64,000 nucleotides of DNA from Ornithodoros turicata (GCF_037126465.1 NC_088203.1:103850668-103914667), one strand, 5' to 3'; positions 1-12,480 are shown, counted from the first letter of the stretch. Numbers and translations are program-made. The notes: generated from the sequence alone by a model not told the origin.

Positions 1-1160
1 GCGTACAGCAGGTGGCCCCGTCAACATTTGCGCGTAGTTGAGCTTATCTCTGGGAGAACTTGGAAAAATGTAGACACAGGAAGGCGGCTCGTTTAATTTA
101 TACTTCTTTTTTTTTTTTTTTTTTTTTGTCCCGCTAGAGTTTGACGGTTGTGTGCCCTTCAGGAGCTTTAAATCTGTCACAAACTTTTTTTATTTTTCTT
201 TGTTCGAGTTAGCGAACATACTTCGACGCTCGCACAGTTTCATTCGTCGTACTTTCAAAAAAAGGAATTTATCGACTCCTCTGCCTGAAAAAAGGAAATG
301 TTCGAAGATGGACCGGTGTTTCATGTTGTTTATGTTTCGTTTTTTTTTTCTTTTTTTTTCTTAAGAATAAAGCACCACATTAGCAAAGCACCTGCACAGC
401 ACACTATAACTTCGGGCAAACGTGAATCTTGAACCCGTAACTGCATATGAGCATTTTCTTCGTTTTTGTTTACAGAGCGTCTAATGTGTGTGTGTTGCCG
501 GAGGGTTGAGGGGGGGGGTGATCTACTCGCATCGCGACTTCTCCGCCATTGGGTATAAAAACAAGGCAAATAAGTCTTCCCATTTTTGTCACATTTGTCG
601 AAACTGATAAGATAAAGAGACATTATCGGCTGCGCATCGTTTGATTCCGCAAACCCTTTCCATTTCCGGCCGGCATTCTGGACGGGAATCATGGGAGAAA
701 ATTGCCGACCACAAGAAAGGCGTCTGCTCCGGAGATCACTCCACTTCCCCAGAAATATTTCTGGAAAATGAGTTTCAGAGCGACGAGACAAAGGCCCCGT
801 CGAGTAACCTTGAAGGGCCGAGAACCTCAACGAGGCTTCCGGCGAGACAAAGAAGCCCGAAACGTCGTCGTCCATCAGCTCCGGCGGCGGGAAACGGGGG
901 AGGCGAGCAACCAACCACGCCTTTCCGGCGGCGAAGCGAGCGCCGCCATTGGAGCCCGCTGCGAACTGCCTTTGAGAGATATCCGAGCCGCAGCGCGAGC
1001 GCTGTTTCCAGTGCGGCTTTAGCTGTGCTACGGTGGGCACGGCTTCGGTGGTGCGCGTAGCTACCGCATATTATTTTCAGAGTTTTAGCTTTATTTTTAT
1101 AACTATATATACAGACATATATATTTCTCATTTTTGTACGTCATCTTTTACCCCCCTGTG
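1..1160 (+). promoter_or_regulatory. MEX3 upstream region / probable 5' leader
   Basis: This is the sequence before the MEX3 start codon. It opens with long T runs (about 107-127 and 340-360), then becomes GC- and CpG-rich at about 640-1060, then AT-rich with TATA-like stretches just before the ATG. Open frames on both strands through the GC-rich block look like by-products of composition and match no family I know. A CpG-rich block here fits a promoter or 5'UTR, but no transcription start can be read from sequence alone. Confidence 0.4.
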
Positions 1161-4100
1161 ATGCCTGCTAGTCTGTTCTCGGAGATGGAGCGCAGTAGCG
1201 GGGGGCTGGAGGACCAACGAGCTCTGCAGTTGGCACTCGAACTCTCCATGCTGGGATTGAACAACGAAAATGACTCTCTTCATCCAAACTTCGAATCGGA
1301 CACGAGGAACAAAAAGAGCCAGAATACGACTGAGTGTGTACCTGTACCTAGTTCCGAGCATGTTGCCGAGATCGTTGGCAGGCAAGGTGAGCCTTTGTTT
1401 GAACCCATCTCTTTGTTGAAACCGCGGGAATGAACATGCTGCTTCAGGCCGTCTGGGAACATATAGCTAACGCTCCGTTTCTGGCACAAAACTCGAGCGC
1501 CCTTTCTATATTTGGCCTGCCGCCCGTTTTTCCACGCCGGCTCGCCGGCATGGGCTGCCTTTGACGTTCGCCAGATTCAGACCCAATCGATGTCTCCGCA
1601 TTGTAGTCAGCGTCATTCCTCAAGTCGTACTTATCTCTGCGGTGTTTCTATCAGTCCAGTGAACTGCGATATTGGCTGCAAAGGAGTGTTTTTCCGTCCG
1701 CGTTCGTTGAGCTCACCTTCCGGCGGGAGTTCGTTGAAGCCTGATTAGCCGCGCGCGATGACGTTTTATCTCGTTAAGATCTCTTATCCTTGTCGTACTC
1801 GTGTTTGTTTTCATCCTGTCATGCTTGTTTTGAGGATACTTCGTTTGGGATCGTAGTTTTCGTGGCCGAGCATTATCGTCTCTAGCTGTTCTTTGTTTGG
1901 ATACCGCGCACGCTGTCTGCGACAAAGGAAAACGCGCGTGTCAACTCCATTGGAGCATAAACGTGTTGCAACTGATGTCGTCTGCTTTCGTGGACGTTAG
2001 CAGATGTGTGTTTTCGTGCATTTGGAGTTGCGATTCGACGATTTGAGTGGAGATAGTTGGTTCGATCCTTTGTCTGCGACCGGCGCTGTAAGGCTTAGCA
2101 GCTACTGCGACGTTGAAACGGAATTTCGGGAAGGATGCTCACCTCGCTTGTCTGCAAGAAACGGTTTTCGCTAGTGAGCTGTCGCGAAATTTCTGCTTTC
2201 GAATTGCTTTCTTTTTTTACACTTGGTGCGTTGAGCGTAGTTTGCGCTATTTTTGCGCGAGCCACATTTAGGATCTGCAGGGCGCCCCTTTCCACCAATG
2301 TGTCCGTAGTTCGCAGATGTTGACTGGACGGGGGAGCATGTGGTGTATGAAAATAAGACAAAATGGATTGCACGGAAATGTGTGCGTGTATTCCCATAAG
2401 ACTTACACATAAAGATCATGTATCTGCTGACATACTCTCACGATTTGCACTAAGATCTACTGGAGGACATGACGTTCTCATCTCGGTATTCTTTGTATTG
2501 TAACTCCGTGATATGTTAGAAAAGTGCCAAGAAGCAAGGTTATTACAATTTTCCCCCCTGTATGCCATGTCCAACTATAGTTTACAGTTAATCCATATGC
2601 ATTGAATGCAGAAAGGACAAAACGTAACAGCGTTGCAATACAATACAATAAAAAAAAAATTTCTGCGCAATTTCGAACTAGTAGAATATGTGGTATTAAT
2701 TTGCAGTCTGAGGACCCTAACTTACACTATCATTGAGCATGTTTTGTGGGTCCCTAGGATCAGTGTCCTTAAATAGCTGCCTGAGGGCTTATCTTCCACA
2801 TACACTTTTTAGGGTGCAAGATCAAAGCACTGCGGGCAAAAACCAACACCTACATAAAGACACCAGTCCGAGGAGAGGAACCTGTGTTTGTGGTCACAGG
2901 CCGCAAGGAGGACGTCAGTGCTGCCAAACGGGAAATCCTCTCTGCTGCGGAGCATTTTTCGCAGATTCGGGCACAACGCAAGAACAACCTCAATGGGGGA
3001 GGACTCGCTCCAGGCCCAAACTCCAACATTCCAGGTTGGTTGTGTATACGGATTATCCTACAATACTCTACAAAATTGTGGACTGAAGTCAGCACCGCCC
3101 ATGTTGCCCATCCAATCATTTGGACATAAAGTTGCTAGACCAAGAACCATCTTCTACGTAAAACAGATTAAAAATCGGGCAGGCTCTTCTCGCGTAAGTG
3201 TTATCTGATGAAGGTGGTGGACACTTATCTGGGGGATTGAGGCTTGCTTGTAAAAGACACGCCCTGTATATAAAAGGGCTGAGTGAGATATCAAACTGCA
3301 TGAATTCTGTAGGGGACAACAATTGAACCTCTGTATGCAATAAGGGGATAAGTCGAAAAATCCCAAAATGAGAAAAGGGGCCTGATCTGATTGTCCGTCC
3401 CATTGACACACATGCATTTCCCGTTTTTTTACCACGCTGTAGCGGGCCGACAAATCGCAATACGGTCCTAGGTTTTCATTGGCAGGTGCATACTGGTATG
3501 TACGTGTCATTGCAACAAAAACAGTAAAAAGAGGATAAGTCGACTTATCCCCTTATTGTGTACAGAGGTTCAATTATGCTCCTACAAAACAGTCCACATA
3601 TTTAGCACCAGTGCTGGCATCCAGACCATCGTGAAACGCTGGGGCAAGTGTATTAGTGCAGCTGGAGATTACGTCGAAAAATAAAATTAATTTCTCGCCT
3701 GCAAGTTCATTTTGCTTTTGCGAAAAATGAAAAGTCCCGGTTTGACTTGAACACCCCTTGTAGAACGTTCACAGTGGTGAAGGCTACCCACAGCTTGAGC
3801 TCGAACAGAAATTACTTCTACAAAATCGGAGAATGGAAACAACCGTTTTTAGCGACCTTTTTTTTATGCGGAATAAGGCGTCGAATAATTAGCGCCGGTA
3901 AGAGACGTTTCGGTTTATTTAAAACGTAATTTGATCTACAAAGAGATAGAATTTATTGGACGGGTTTGCTTTACTGTTGATTGACTTAAGCGCCTGCATC
4001 CCAGTGTGTGTCGTGTAGCGTGACCTGATCTTTTTTTTTTCTTTTTCTTTTTTTCCTCCTGCAGGCCAGACCACAATCCAAGTTCGCGTCCCATACCGCG

Positions 4101-4732
4101 TAGTAGGACTCGTCGTTGGACCTAAGGGCGCCACCATAAAACGTATCCAGCAGCAGACCAACACCTACATCGTAACCCCAAGCCGCGACAAGGAGCCAGT
4201 GTTTGAAGTTACGGGACTTCCTGACAGTGTCGAGGCGGCCCGCCGAGAGATCGAAGCCCACATCGCGCTGCGGACGGGCGGTTCCCTCGACGACGACTTC
4301 CCCCCGGCACCGCCCGCGGAGTTCCCCCCCTTCTCTGCGCCTCCCCTCCCGAGGTCCCAGCAGGAGTTTGCATTCCCCGGAGGGAAATTCTACGGCGGAT
4401 TCGGCACCTATGAGTCCGACGAGGGCATCGGGGACTCTCCCACGTTCGACCCGGCGTCTGTCGCGTGGCCGGACTTTACCAGCTTCGGCGTGAAGGCCAG
4501 GAGGGACGACAGCGCGGCCAGTTCTCCGACGGAGTCCCTAGGGTCCGGCGGGAGTAAGAGGCTCAAGCGGGACTGCGTCGTCTGCTTCGAAAGCGAAGTG
4601 GTTGCCGCGCTAGTGCCCTGCGGCCATAATATGTTCTGCATGGAGTGCGCCAACAGGGTCTGCGGGAAAGGCGATCCCCAGTGTCCGGTCTGTCACCAGC
4701 CGTGCGCTCACGCGATTCGGATCTACTCGTAA
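1161..4732 (+). CDS. mex3: MEX3 RNA-binding E3 ubiquitin ligase (two KH domains + RING), complete, 3 coding exons
   Basis: Coding exons by eye: 1161-1386, 2813-3034, 4065-4732 (stop TAA), all GT-AG and all phase 1 at the junctions, giving about 371 residues. The start at 1161 gives [11 protein letters not shown], matching the MPSSLFA-type start of vertebrate MEX3 proteins; a Met nine codons upstream is probably leader. Order: N-terminal [17 protein letters not shown] motif (about 17-33); KH1 (about 60-125) with its GRQG loop at 73-76 split by intron 1; KH2 (about 155-222) with GPKG at 168-171; acidic/proline-rich linker; C-terminal C3HC4 RING with Cys320, 323, 335, His337, Cys341, 344, 356 and 359, ending in IRIYS. 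MEX-3 proteins bind 3'UTRs of target mRNAs, repress or destabilise them, and shuttle between nucleus and cytoplasm. The protein is short compared with vertebrate MEX3 (roughly 500-650 residues) because the KH2-RING linker is under 100 residues. Intron 2 carries a MITE and a mariner tail. Confidence 0.96.
3309..3585. mobile_element. MITE-like inverted-repeat element in MEX3 intron 2
   Basis: The two ends are imperfect inverted repeats of about 45 bp: left 3309-3355 (GTAGGGG, then AATTGAACCTCTGTA, then AAGGGGATAAGTCG) and right 3541-3585 (CGACTTATCCCCTTATTG, ending GCTCCTAC). The interior has no coding capacity. It abuts the mariner remnant that follows. I could not make out a target duplication. 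Confidence 0.7.
3597..3760 (+). pseudogene. mariner transposase 3'-end remnant
   Basis: The + strand reads the last codons of a mariner-type transposase ([23 protein letters not shown] then stop, about 3608-3684). It is followed by a short 3'UTR and an end sequence (GTCCCGGTTTGACTTGAACA, about 3733-3752) matching the terminal inverted repeat of the larger mariner at 27171-28235. A TA follows at 3761-3762, the expected target dinucleotide. Everything 5' of the last ~25 codons is missing. Confidence 0.85.
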
Positions 4733-7700
4733 GAAGGGAGGGTGGTTTCTTGTTCGTCGAGTGGTTTTCGAGGTTTCCTCCGCGAAGCATTTACTTGCTG
4801 GTAGCGACGGACTGTAGGGTTGACCGTGCCTGTGTACGTCGGCAGAATTTTTTTACGGGGGGCATTGTACCTGTGTTGAGGCTTAGTGATAATGTTTGAG
4901 TGAGAGTTGCAAAGAAGTCAGTTATCAGGTTTGATGGCTGCTTATCCTAGAATCCTGCCCAGGAAGGTGGCTATTCATTGTACGCACTCGAGTATCGGTG
5001 CTGTAACGTTTTCCAGTGTGGGGGATAACGCGACGGTCGCGAAATGGAAAAGTACTAAAAAAAATGCTTAACAGTGATGTAGCTTCCAGTTTTTCAAAGT
5101 AAACTCTTACATTATTGTCTGTATCGGGCAGCGCTGTTAGGTGAGTGTGCGCTGGCATGCGCAAAGTCTGGATCTCAAATGACACTTCCTGTGGTTTTTT
5201 TCGATGAGGGCTCGCTATGAGGAAACCGAAGAAACCGCCTCGAGGAACAAACACACGAAACGTCTGGCTCACATTTTTTTTTCTCGCAACGAGAGAGACT
5301 ACAAGCTCCATCTTTCATCTCTGCCCTTTGGCATAACAAAACCCATCTCAGTCTTGCCCACCTTTCGAAACTCACACACGTAAATGAAAACATTTCGAAG
5401 TATTACAGATGTCTATTCTTACACGGATTTCTAACTAAAAAGGAAAAAAAAAGACCTGTCCCGGGGAAGGACAGGGACCGTCTCAGGACGACGGCAACCT
5501 CATGCCAAACGCAAGACAACACCATGCATGGTAGTAGTTTCTTAAATTATGTGTGTGTGTGCGTGTGTGTGCTTTTCTGTTGCCATTTGAATGTTCAAAG
5601 AGTGGAGTGTGCAGTCCTCAAAAATGCTGCCCATTTGTTTTTGTTTGTCCCCCCATTTTGTGACCGCGGGATTGTCCATGTTGGGAAAAGAAGTTTATAT
5701 GTATTAGCGCGCATATATATATTGTATACATCCACGTTAGTCAGCTGTTTCACTGTGAACATACTCATTTTATGATGTGATCTGCCCATTTATTATTATT
5801 ATGAGCCGCGTCGATGCATTTTCTGGTGGCGAGATAGCATAGGTAACAGGATGCTTGCACAGTTTTATTTTTGTAGCCTCCCCATCTTTTAGTATTCCTA
5901 TTTTTTGAACCTGTTTTTTGTCTCCTAGTATTTTATAATATATTTGCCGCGGTCTCATCTCGTGGAGCCTCCTGTATGTTCATTATCGTTTCCGCCTGTT
6001 CTCCATGTGTTTCATATCTTGCTCCGCACGTGTCTTAGAACAGTTTCTCTATAACCTAGGGTTCCGTATTCGGAGGCTGTGTTGTGCGAGATACCTTACA
6101 GAACGTTGAGCGAACCAACCAGTTGAGCATTTGAGACCTAATTTACGCTACAACACTAACTATGTGGGCGATTACTGTGAGACACGCACAAAAAAAGAAG
6201 ACTCTTTGTTTGAAAGGCATTCTGGTAAAGCCTAAATAATATTTAACGGTCGAATTTCAACAACAAAAATTTCGTAAGTAGCATACGGAACCCTAGGTAG
6301 TTCCCATTTCGGGCGTTTGCAGTTCCAAGCGTGAGCCACGTATCTTTGATTGCACCCGTTTTTCATTGTAGTCTTCCAGTCTGCTCACATAGTCTGTTAT
6401 GCTCTGAGTTCATGCAGCACCGGGCAATGATAGGGAAAGGTGGTGATTGCAACCTATGCACTAAAAATAACAGAGCGAGAGAGAGAGAGAGATCTTAATT
6501 TTGTAGGAATGTTCCACGCCATCTGGGAAGGGGGCGCGTGTCTGCTTTCTCACAGCCAGGCAATAAAAAGTAGGGATGGTAAAAATACAGAGGCTTCAGG
6601 GATACGGATAGCGTGTGGGCCATGTCATATGCAATTTTCTTCGGCGAAAGGAGAGGATTTGGATCGGGAAGACGCAGAAGAGTGGCTTGCGAAGTGCTTT
6701 TCTTTGTTTCTTGTAATAACGCTCCGATTTGTTTGAGTGTGAAGAAAAGGGGCAGTTGAAAATGCGTCCGAACACGTTGTACATTGCAGGGTCTGTACAG
6801 CTTTGTGAGGTCCTCAGCTTCATCCTTAGTGCTTCGTACTTTTTAATTTTGTTAGCGTAGTTATTACGAGGGAGACGTTTATGTGTAACTCATTTGCATA
6901 GACTGTATTTCATAGTGTGTACTGCCATTATCCCGCATTATTTTTTTTTTATCTCGGCCTCGTTCTCAAAATATTTGGGCGCCTCGGGGATATCCTGAAT
7001 GAACCCTGACGTTTAACTTTCTTAAGGATGTTACCCGCGTATTTGTTGATGTTTTTTGTGGGGGGAAGTGTAGTGCCGCTGTCCTTGGTGCTATGTAAAT
7101 TTTTTGCCAGCTTGAGGAAGCCTGCATTGTGGGAGCTATTGCATTTCACCTGCTTCTTTTCATGACATCTCTGGAACCCCCAAACGAAATCAAATATATC
7201 ATCTAGCCAGCCTTGGAGGCACGCTCACTGGTTGACCATATGTCCAACACATATATAAATATGTCACATGCCCATATGTAATATATCAGCAAATGCAGGA
7301 GAGTTTTAAAAAAAAAGCTGCTAATGTTGCCTTAAACAGAACGGAAACAGATTCACATGGCCGAAGGTAGTCTGGATAGCCTTTTTTCTTCCGCGGTATT
7401 TTTTTCCCCCCTTCTCTGCGTCTAGGGTCAGGTGTGTCATCCAAACAAGCATCGCTCAACTGAAAAACAAAAAAAGTGTTGCAAATAGACTTCCTTTGAT
7501 AGAGGAAGCATTTCTCATTGTTCTTTTCTTTTTTTCCCCTCCTTCATCACATATTTTGGTTGTTTGTTTGTGGACGTGTTTCTCCCAAAGTATAAGTGGC
7601 AAAATATATGTATAAATTTTAACGAGAGTTCCATGCTGAAATTATTCCTCATATATTTTATTATTCAAATTTTAAATATCCCAAGATGGAGATGTATTTT

Positions 7701-8400
7701 TGGTGTTACAGAGTCTGTGTGTGTATTTGCGTACTTAAAAAGAGACAGATGAATGTTGATTTTTCCACGTTTGCTATTGATATTTTATTTTATCACGAAT
7801 GATGGTTCATTCAGAATAAAAGTTGATAGACGGTTTGTAATTACAGACTGTGGTGTTCATTTCCATGCGACAGAGTATAGATATATTTTAAGCTACAGGA
7901 ATACAAAGCATCGGTGGACCCTCTCGGATCTCTCTTTGAAGCGTACGACCGCCTGGCCAAATTCGTTCGTTCGTCTGCTATGACCCGAGGGCGTTCACTG
8001 GTGTTTCTTACTATACCCCTCTAGCAATACTACATATATTGTCAATATTTCTGGATTGACTATGTAAAATGTAGATGTATTTTGATCTGAACTACAGACT
8101 TGTAACTGATTGTCTTCAGACTAGGCTTGTCCTCAGCAGGAGAATACTTAAATACGATATATTGTCAGATGTACCACACAGATTATATATATTATATATA
8201 TAACCTTTGGAGATTTAATTGGTTTGTATTTTATTACGCTGTATGTGAAATGTGTGTTAGAATTTTGAACCAATTGTATGGTCAGGATCATGTTTATGCA
8301 CAGACTAAACATTGCCAAGTGATTTTATAGAACACAGGATATCCCTCATTTTATTTGTTCCAAGATAATATTACTTGTTAATAAATATGTATGAACTCAC
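4733..8400 (+). other. Probable long 3'UTR of MEX3 and downstream sequence
   Basis: No ORF here resembles a protein family. The stretch is AT-rich, with few recognisable transposons compared with the DNA beyond 8.4 kb. Candidate AATAAA signals lie near 6560, 7814 and 8380. Long 3'UTRs are usual in MEX3 genes, so I read most of this as 3'UTR. Internal landmarks are a small hairpin at about 5455-5476 (CCTGTCC/GGACAGG), a GT-rich run near 5550, a GA run near 6475-6492, and a 16-bp inverted repeat at 6055-6070/6281-6296. Confidence 0.45.
6055..6296. repeat. 16-bp inverted repeat with ~210-nt interior
   Basis: ACCTAGGGTTCCGTAT at about 6055-6070 is perfectly complementary to ATACGGAACCCTAGGT at about 6281-6296. 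The interior is AT-rich and non-coding. It could be a MITE with short terminal repeats, or a stem closing a large loop in the MEX3 3'UTR. Confidence 0.6.
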
Positions 8401-10540
8401 CCTGTGTGTTGGACTTTCAAGATCGCAACTCTACATAGATGTACCGATGATGTCGACGCACTGTCGTCTGCGACTTGTTTACCTGCGTTTCTGCTGTTTC
8501 CTATTGAAAACATGCGCACATTAACCGATTCCACTTCGCAGTTTCGATTACGGACATATTGCAGACCGTCTTTGCTTTCATTACTTTTTCTTATTGTAAC
8601 AGTACAATATTGTACCTGTTTAGCATTTTCGGCTTCGTTCTTATGTCTGCCGCGTTGGCAGTGCGGTCGCTTCACGTACAGTGGCAATACCGGAACTGAT
8701 TGGCCTTTTCGAAAAATTCGGCGCAACTAACATGGCGGGGTTTCGCAAATCAACTGCTACTTGCACTGGTGTTTGCAATATGATAAGAGGTTGCTTCAAA
8801 TGCCGCTCTCCTGCGTTGGCAATTGCTCTTTTGATGGAACCTCTTGAAACACGGGTTGTTCAGCTCCATCCGATGCATTACAAGTCTATATATGTGCTTT
8901 ACGATCGACCGCCCGTCAACTACAGGCGCTGAAAGTATAAAAAAAAGTACACGGAGAAAAGCACAAGCCTCACTCTACACAGGGGCGGATCTGCCTTCAT
9001 AGGACCAAATTGAATTTCAGTCCTTTCCGCCGTGCGTGGCTATTTTCCTAGAAGGGTTACGCGCATCAAGTATATTTTCGAGGAAAACTGCTGTTTCGGA
9101 GTTTAGTCCGCGCGCATCAAGGTAGATGGTACATCACAAATGCGCACCATAACTCACGAAAGACGCAGCGCAATGCTTTCCCTCATAGTTTCTCATTGGC
9201 GTTTATATGTACATTGTAAAGCACATAGAGCCCAGTAACGCTCTCACAATTTGCTTCATGCTAATGAACAGGAATGACGAGGTTTAAAAGCAAGTGTTGG
9301 GTACATGTAAGATAACTATCATAAGACAAGCTAGTACGTAGGCCCACACACGGATTTTTTTTTTTTTTTTAAGATACGTAGCACAATGCAAAATGCTGTA
9401 AACTTTCACACGCCGTACTTATGATTCGTAACCATCCAACCTGTCATTTTTGCCGTGTATTTTGCATGGTCGTATGAACTGATCCGTTCACAGCAGAGCC
9501 CCCTGAACCAAACTTCTGTTTGGGCTAGGATGGCCCCCTTCTCCCTTCAAAGATTGTACAACAGCCAAGAGACAGACAGAGAGAGATACTTACATGTGTG
9601 CTGCACATCTTTAGCTACGCACATACAATTCGTAATTTATTCTCCCGCATAAATATTCAGTACGTCGAAGCTCCGCAGAAACATTCTAATTTAATTTTAA
9701 AAAGTAACACAATGAGAAATATAACTTAGAAATGTAACTACAGGTGCCTTTTCTTCAATTGACACTGTTCACGCAAGAAATGAACCGGAAAACTTAGATT
9801 CTAAATTCGTTATATCCACTTGGGCACACGACTTCAGTTCGTGCCACGTTTTGAAAATGTTCCTAGTGTTCCCTGCCCCTCTCAACATCGAGAGTACTGT
9901 ACACACTTGGTGTACCCACTTGTACCCGTCGGACTATACGTTTCTCGAAACGCACACAGACAGGAATGGGTAAAACCGTCCTGCTCAGTGTTTCTTCTTT
10001 ATTTTTTCTCTCCTCAAATTCATTTTTTTTTCCCCCGTACGCACTTTCAGAAAGGTGGGACATCTCGGAAAGAGCCTATTTCGTTGTTTTTTTTTCTTTT
10101 TACTGTTCCATCCAACTTATCCGTCTTCCGTTATTCGAGGGCCCTTTCCAATGGGAGGAGTTTTATTTATGTGAGAGTCGTCTAGAGTGTGACACCTGAT
10201 GGGATCATGCGGAGTCAGTTTCTGAGTAGACCATTTCCTATCCTGGTCAGAGTGACATAATTAACGACCGTGGCTGTTTTAAAAAAGAAGCGCGCGGTCG
10301 CCCTTGATGGCGGGGGATATCCTTCCGTCCCCTTTCTCATGGGAGGGGGGGGGGGGGGGAGAGCTTTTCCTCTGGAGGGAGGCATTCGTTCACACGGATG
10401 GCTGCATGGGGGTCATAAACATACTCCGATACATAAACATAAATTAGATTATAGAAAATATTTACTTTTTTTATCCGTGATACTCGAGGAATGAGGTTAA
10501 AAGAAAACCTAGCGTACGGAGTGTTCTTTATATTTCTTTT
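8401..10540. other. No gene recognised
   Basis: Open frames on both strands around 8400-8930 match nothing I know and overlap each other. The stretch near 8985 (CAGGGGCGGATC) looks like the end of a hAT-type repeat but has no visible partner. Homopolymer tracts sit at 9356-9370 (T) and 10343-10360 (G). Confidence 0.4.
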
Positions 10541-10552
10541 TTTTTTTTCGCT

Positions 10553-10670
10553 TTCCGTGTTAGCACCGTCAATCAACTGTGGTATACAGACATAGAGAGA
10601 GAGGGGGTGGTGGTGAGTATGAGTACGCGTCGTGGGATGACTTCTTGGGGGGCTGGGGGGAGGGGGGGGT
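10553..10670 (-). repeat. SINE fragment (family B, 3' part)
   Basis: GTGTTAGCACCGTCAATCAACTGTGGTATACAGACA-like sequence, read here on the + strand, is the reverse complement of the 3' part of the SINE seen in full at 16888-17180 (…CACAGTTGCTTCGCGGCGCTAAC…). The rest has decayed into purine-rich sequence. Confidence 0.5.
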
Positions 10671-10779
10671 CCGCCAGAAAAGCCAGGGAAAAAAATGTCA
10701 TGCGGCACCTGCCTTCTTTCTTTCTTTCTTTCACATGGAATTACAGAGGGGAGTGGGAGGAAGCAAATGAAAAAAAAAA

Positions 10780-11480
10780 AAAAAACAAAAACAAAAACAA
10801 AGTTACACATAAAATACGTCGTGCAGTAAGGAACGGAATCTTGTTGAGTCCCGGACCACTGCGATGGCCGCAGGTAGGTCATTCCAGTCATTTGCTGTCT
10901 TGGGAACGAATGAGTTCTGGAAATGATTAGTTCGACTAAAGGGAATGAGGACTTTCTCAGGATGATCCAAGTACCTAGATATGCGGTGAGGAGGAGAAAA
11001 AAGAGAATACCTGGGAAGAGTGTCATTATAGCAGATTTTATGAAACAGCAACAGACGAGAGAGTTTACGGCGTAGAGAAAGAGGTGGTAGAGAGGCGCGA
11101 CATTTGAGCTCGCTGACGCTGGAATGACGTGAGTAATCAGAAAAAATGAAGCGAACAGCCCTGTTCTGTACAGATTCTAATTTCCGAATGAGGTGATCCT
11201 GGTAAGGATCACCCAAATAGACGCCGCGTATTCAATTTTAGAGCGAACTAGTGTGGTGTAGAGTTGAAGCTTCAGTTCGAACAGAATAGTCTCAGAGTGG
11301 CAGAATAACCGGAGGAAATCCTTGTGCTGAGACCACACAGCTATACCGCAATCAGTATGAGGAACGGTGTATAAGTGAGGGACTTTAATTACGAGAGGAG
11401 GGGGGAAGCGAAAGTGTCTATACGAGGGACGTGGCCGAGGCATTAGACACGGCCAGGCAGGCAAGCTTCCTCTGTCCAAT
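10780..11480 (-). pseudogene. Non-LTR retrotransposon, 3' end of reverse-transcriptase ORF
   Basis: On the - strand, the C-terminal part of a LINE ORF2 reads through about 11290-10803, with LYTTLVRSKIEYAASIW, then after a frame change LESVQNRAVRFI, LPPLSLRRKLSRLLLFHKI and FQNSFVPKTANDWNDLP, then a stop. This is the typical tail after the catalytic RT domain of CR1/Jockey-like elements (clade not determinable here). The copy is 5'-truncated and frame-disrupted near 11200. Downstream on the - strand comes a (GTTTTT)n/T-rich tract at about 10770-10800. Confidence 0.85.
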
Positions 11481-11861
11481 GTTTTCGTATAGTATAGAAA
11501 GGAACAAACGGATGTGGCGTGCTTTCACGCTGCTCACTGCAAACCATCAAAGGAGCCGCACTTGTTTATGAGTTTCAACTATGGGACGTACGCGCAGGTC
11601 CGACAACCGGATGAGAGTTTGTCAAAACTATTTTATTGCGGAGAGGATAATTAATCGAAAGAAGGACCTCTTTAAGAGGCTGTTTCCATCGCATCATCCC
11701 AGCTACTTCGTGCGTCATATTGCCGCACCAACGGCGTGTGGCAGAGTGGATGCAACATCCGCTCGTATAGGTGTTGCTATCGCCGAGGTCATGCTGAAAA
11801 TTGATTGGGAGGTGGTGTTGAGGTGGTGTTCGAGTCTTACCACATGTTGTTCTGTGTGAGA

Positions 11862-12050
11862 TTATAACGCCGGTTTCCCAACAGATCTTCCAGTCTGATG
11901 TCGGCACAGAACTCTGTGAAGTCGGCCTAAGACGCATACTAACCCCCACTCCTTCCTGCTGTCCTCTCTCCATCTGTCCACGTCTGTACGCCGCTCATAG
12001 CCACAGTTGCTGCGCTGCGCTAACATGGCGGAATAAAAGAAAGAAAAGAA
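11862..12050 (+). repeat. SINE, family B, 5'-truncated
   Basis: GACGCATACTAACCCCCACT, CTTCCTGCTGTCCTCTCTCC and ATCTGTCCACGTCTGTACG match the 3' half of the tRNA-derived SINE at 16888-17180. The RNA polymerase III boxes are missing. It ends with GCTAACATGGCGGAATAAAA and an A/G-rich tail. Confidence 0.75.
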
Positions 12051-12091
12051 CACACATAAAAAAGCGGGTTCGAAGGGGATGGCACGATATT

Positions 12092-12480
12092 CCACCGTTA
12101 AGAATCCACCGTTTAATCCCAGATGTTCAAAATCCCAGATTTATAAATTAAAGCTTTAATGTGAAGAATGGTGGAATGACAGTGTTGAATACATATTACT
12201 GACAAACCTCGCAGTATTGCGTGATTTTGACGTCAGTATAAGTCATTGTCACGAATAAAAACCAGGTTTTTGGCGACCGTTAGGCTTGGCATGGCGGTCA
12301 CATCAGAAGAGCAAAAAATATTAGATTTTGGTTAGGTTAGGTTAGGTTAGATGTTTTTTTGACAGTTCACGACGCCTTTGGGGGGCTCCCCCACAGTTGG
12401 GCACGCGCGCAACGCTACGCTAGCCCCGTTTGGGATTTTGAGCATATGGGATTCTATAAACGGTGGATTCTTAACGGTGG
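12092..12480. mobile_element. MITE-like element carrying a TTAGG array
   Basis: Terminal inverted repeats of about 45 bp: left 12092-12137 begins CCACCGTTAAGAATCCACCG and continues into GTTCAAAATCCCAG; right 12430-12480 ends CGGTGGATTCTTAACGGTGG. There is no coding capacity. The interior holds a four-unit array of GGTTA at about 12330-12350. Confidence 0.75.
12330..12350 (+). repeat. Short arthropod telomere-type (TTAGG)n array
   Basis: Four perfect tandem GGTTA units are followed by GATG. (TTAGG)n is the canonical telomere repeat of most arthropods. At about 20 bp and inside a MITE, it is interstitial and not a chromosome end. Confidence 0.75.

Noticed and set aside
330..1131. Overlapping long frames on both strands upstream of MEX3
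   Set aside because: They occupy a GC-rich block where stops are rare, overlap in several frames, and resemble no protein family. A leader or promoter is the simpler reading.
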